DNA of 7,715 bases from Rhodospirillaceae bacterium (lineage in GTDB: Bacteria > Pseudomonadota > Alphaproteobacteria > UBA8366): positions 476,110 through 483,824 of the forward strand of contig PBKG01000006.1 in NCBI GenBank assembly GCA_002722095.1, read 5' to 3'. The stretch's first letter is position 1. Each line of letters begins with the position of its first letter. The notes under the pieces are model-generated. The model worked only from the letters and a program-made list of their open reading frames with translations. It was not told where the DNA came from and ran no database searches. The translations under genes were made by a program, and so were the position numbers. Below are positions 6,588-7,715 of this stretch, piece after piece.

Positions 6588-7715
6588 TTATTGGACGCTT
6601 TCTCCGTGCAAATGCGTATCGAGCCCTTCTCGCTCCTCTTCCTCGCTCACGCGAATACCCATCGTGACATCGAGGATTTTCAGCAATACGAAGGTTATGA
6701 CGGCGCACCAGACGATGGTGGCCAAAATGCCTTCGAACTGAATCCAGATTTGGCCGATATTGCCTTCGAGCGCACCTTTGGTGCCGCCGATAGCTTCGAC
6801 AGCGAAGACTCCTGTCAGAATCGCGCCAACGATACCGCCGACACCGTGAATTCCGAAGACATCCAGCGAATCGTCGTAGCCAAGGATGTATTTGAGCTTG
6901 GTCGAGGTCCACCAGCAGATTACACCGGAGGCAAGGCCGATCCAGAAAGAGCCCATAGGATCGACAAAACCGGACGCGGGCGTGATGGCGACCAAGCCGG
7001 CAACAGCGCCGGAAACAATGCCAAGCACGCTGGGTTTGCCGAGGGTGATCCATTCGCAGATCATCCAGGCCAAAGCTGCTGTGGCGGTAGCGATCTGGGT
7101 CACGGCCATAGCCATGCCGGCCGCGCCGTCTGCCGCGACGGCAGAGCCGGCGTTGAAGCCAAACCAGCCAACCCACAGTAAAGAAGCGCCGATAATGCTC
7201 AGCGTCAAATTATGCGGTGCCATGTTTTCCGTGCCGAAGCCGGTCCGTTTGCCGAGGACGAGACAGGCCACAAGGCCCGCAATCCCGCAGTTAATATGGA
7301 CCACGGTTCCTCCGGCGAAATCGAGCACGCCGTCCTTTGACAGGAAACCGCCACCCCAAACCCAATGGGTCACCGGCGAATAAACCAGGATCGACCATAG
7401 CGCCAAAAAGATCAGCAATGGGCCGAACTTCATCCGGTCGGCGACCGCGCCTGTGATCAGGGCTGCGGTAATTATCGCGAACGTCAGTTGGAAAATCGCG
7501 AATACCGAGGTCGGGAAAGTGCCGCTAAGGGCATCTTTAGTGATGCCTGCGAAGAACGCAGCGCTCAAATCGCCGACATAATCATTTCCGGCCCCGAAGG
7601 CCAGGCTATAGCCGACAGCGAACCAGACCAGAGTAATCAGGCAGGTGGTTGCAAAGCTTTGCATGGTGACAGCCAGCACGCCTTTCTTGCGCACCATGCC
7701 GCCATAAAAAAGTGC
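6588..7715 (-). CDS. amtB: Ammonium transporter AmtB (Amt/MEP/Rh family), partial: N-terminus beyond the right edge
   Basis: AmtB is the trimeric inner-membrane channel that takes up ammonium when nitrogen is scarce and is blocked by the GlnK/PII protein. The visible 375 codons open mid-gene with ALFYGGMVRKKGVL, the conserved end of the first mature membrane helix, so about 25-60 residues, including any signal peptide, are missing. Numbering from the Met of MVRKKG: the phenylalanine gate lies in IFQLTFAIIT (Phe69 and Phe73), with WVWGGGFL at 112-119. Asp127 and the first pore histidine His134 are in LDFAGGTVVHINCGIAG. GWFGFNAGSA is at 177-186, and the second pore histidine His284 is in LDVFGIHGVGGIVGAI. 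The cytoplasmic tail GIRVSEEEEREGLDTHLHGE (347-366) is the segment that contacts PII proteins. Both twin histidines are present, so a functional channel is expected. A terminator follows the gene. In proteobacteria glnK usually lies just upstream, here outside the window. Confidence 0.96.
   Translation of the reverse strand, partial: ALFYGGMVRKKGVLAVTMQSFATTCLITLVWFAVGYSLAFGAGNDYVGDLSAAFFAGITKDALSGTFPTSVFAIFQLTFAIITAALITGAVADRMKFGPLLIFLALWSILVYSPVTHWVWGGGFLSKDGVLDFAGGTVVHINCGIAGLVACLVLGKRTGFGTENMAPHNLTLSIIGASLLWVGWFGFNAGSAVAADGAAGMAMAVTQIATATAALAWMICEWITLGKPSVLGIVSGAVAGLVAITPASGFVDPMGSFWIGLASGVICWWTSTKLKYILGYDDSLDVFGIHGVGGIVGAILTGVFAVEAIGGTKGALEGNIGQIWIQFEGILATIVWCAVITFVLLKILDVTMGIRVSEEEEREGLDTHLHGESVQ

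Noticed and set aside
6567..7181. A 204-codon plus-strand open frame opposite amtB
   Set aside because: It lies wholly within the amtB coding region on the other strand, has a composition typical of antisense shadow translation, and shows no recognisable domain or ribosome binding site.
1..7715. A mobile element, defence island, toxin-antitoxin pair, CRISPR array or RNA gene
   Set aside because: I looked on both strands for transposase, integrase, toxin or nuclease motifs, direct-repeat arrays and tRNA-like structures and saw none; the genes are mostly housekeeping and metabolic with intact frames.

Overview
The window reads as an ordinary chromosomal segment of a proteobacterium, most likely an alphaproteobacterium. 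The reasons are a compact FtsK directly followed by LolA, the neighbouring AmtB ammonium channel, and moderately GC-rich coding DNA. The genus cannot be named from this sequence alone. I found no phage, insertion sequence, CRISPR, tRNA or rRNA signal, and almost all of the window is coding.

Layout: one gene lies on the plus strand at the left end (about 27-662), a small 2-oxoglutarate/Fe(II) oxygenase-like protein. Everything else is on the minus strand. In transcription order (right to left) these are: an amtB gene cut by the right edge of the window (7715-6588); a strong Rho-independent terminator (about 6558-6532); an AT-rich gap with a possible promoter (6530-6399); a DapC-like PLP aminotransferase (6398-5190); the DNA translocase ftsK (5184-2863), 5 bases later; lolA (2888-2232), which starts inside the ftsK end; a class I glutamine-amidotransferase-like hydrolase of the PuuD/C26 family (2184-1396); and a fumarylacetoacetate-hydrolase-family enzyme (1357-674). 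The last gene converges on the oxygenase gene with 11 bases between the stop codons.

The five minus-strand genes from the aminotransferase to the FAH-family enzyme are spaced 5, -26, 47 and 38 bases apart, so they could be one transcription unit. The first three are cell-envelope and division housekeeping functions: probable meso-diaminopimelate/lysine synthesis, chromosome segregation at the septum, and lipoprotein transport. The last two are small-molecule hydrolases with no evident link to these. AmtB is separated from the unit by its own terminator.

I did not find evidence for a new biological system. The points worth a second look are the mixed gene content of the operon tail, the ftsK/lolA overlap with a GTG start, an in-frame hydrophobic extension upstream of the aminotransferase, and the AT-rich promoter island.
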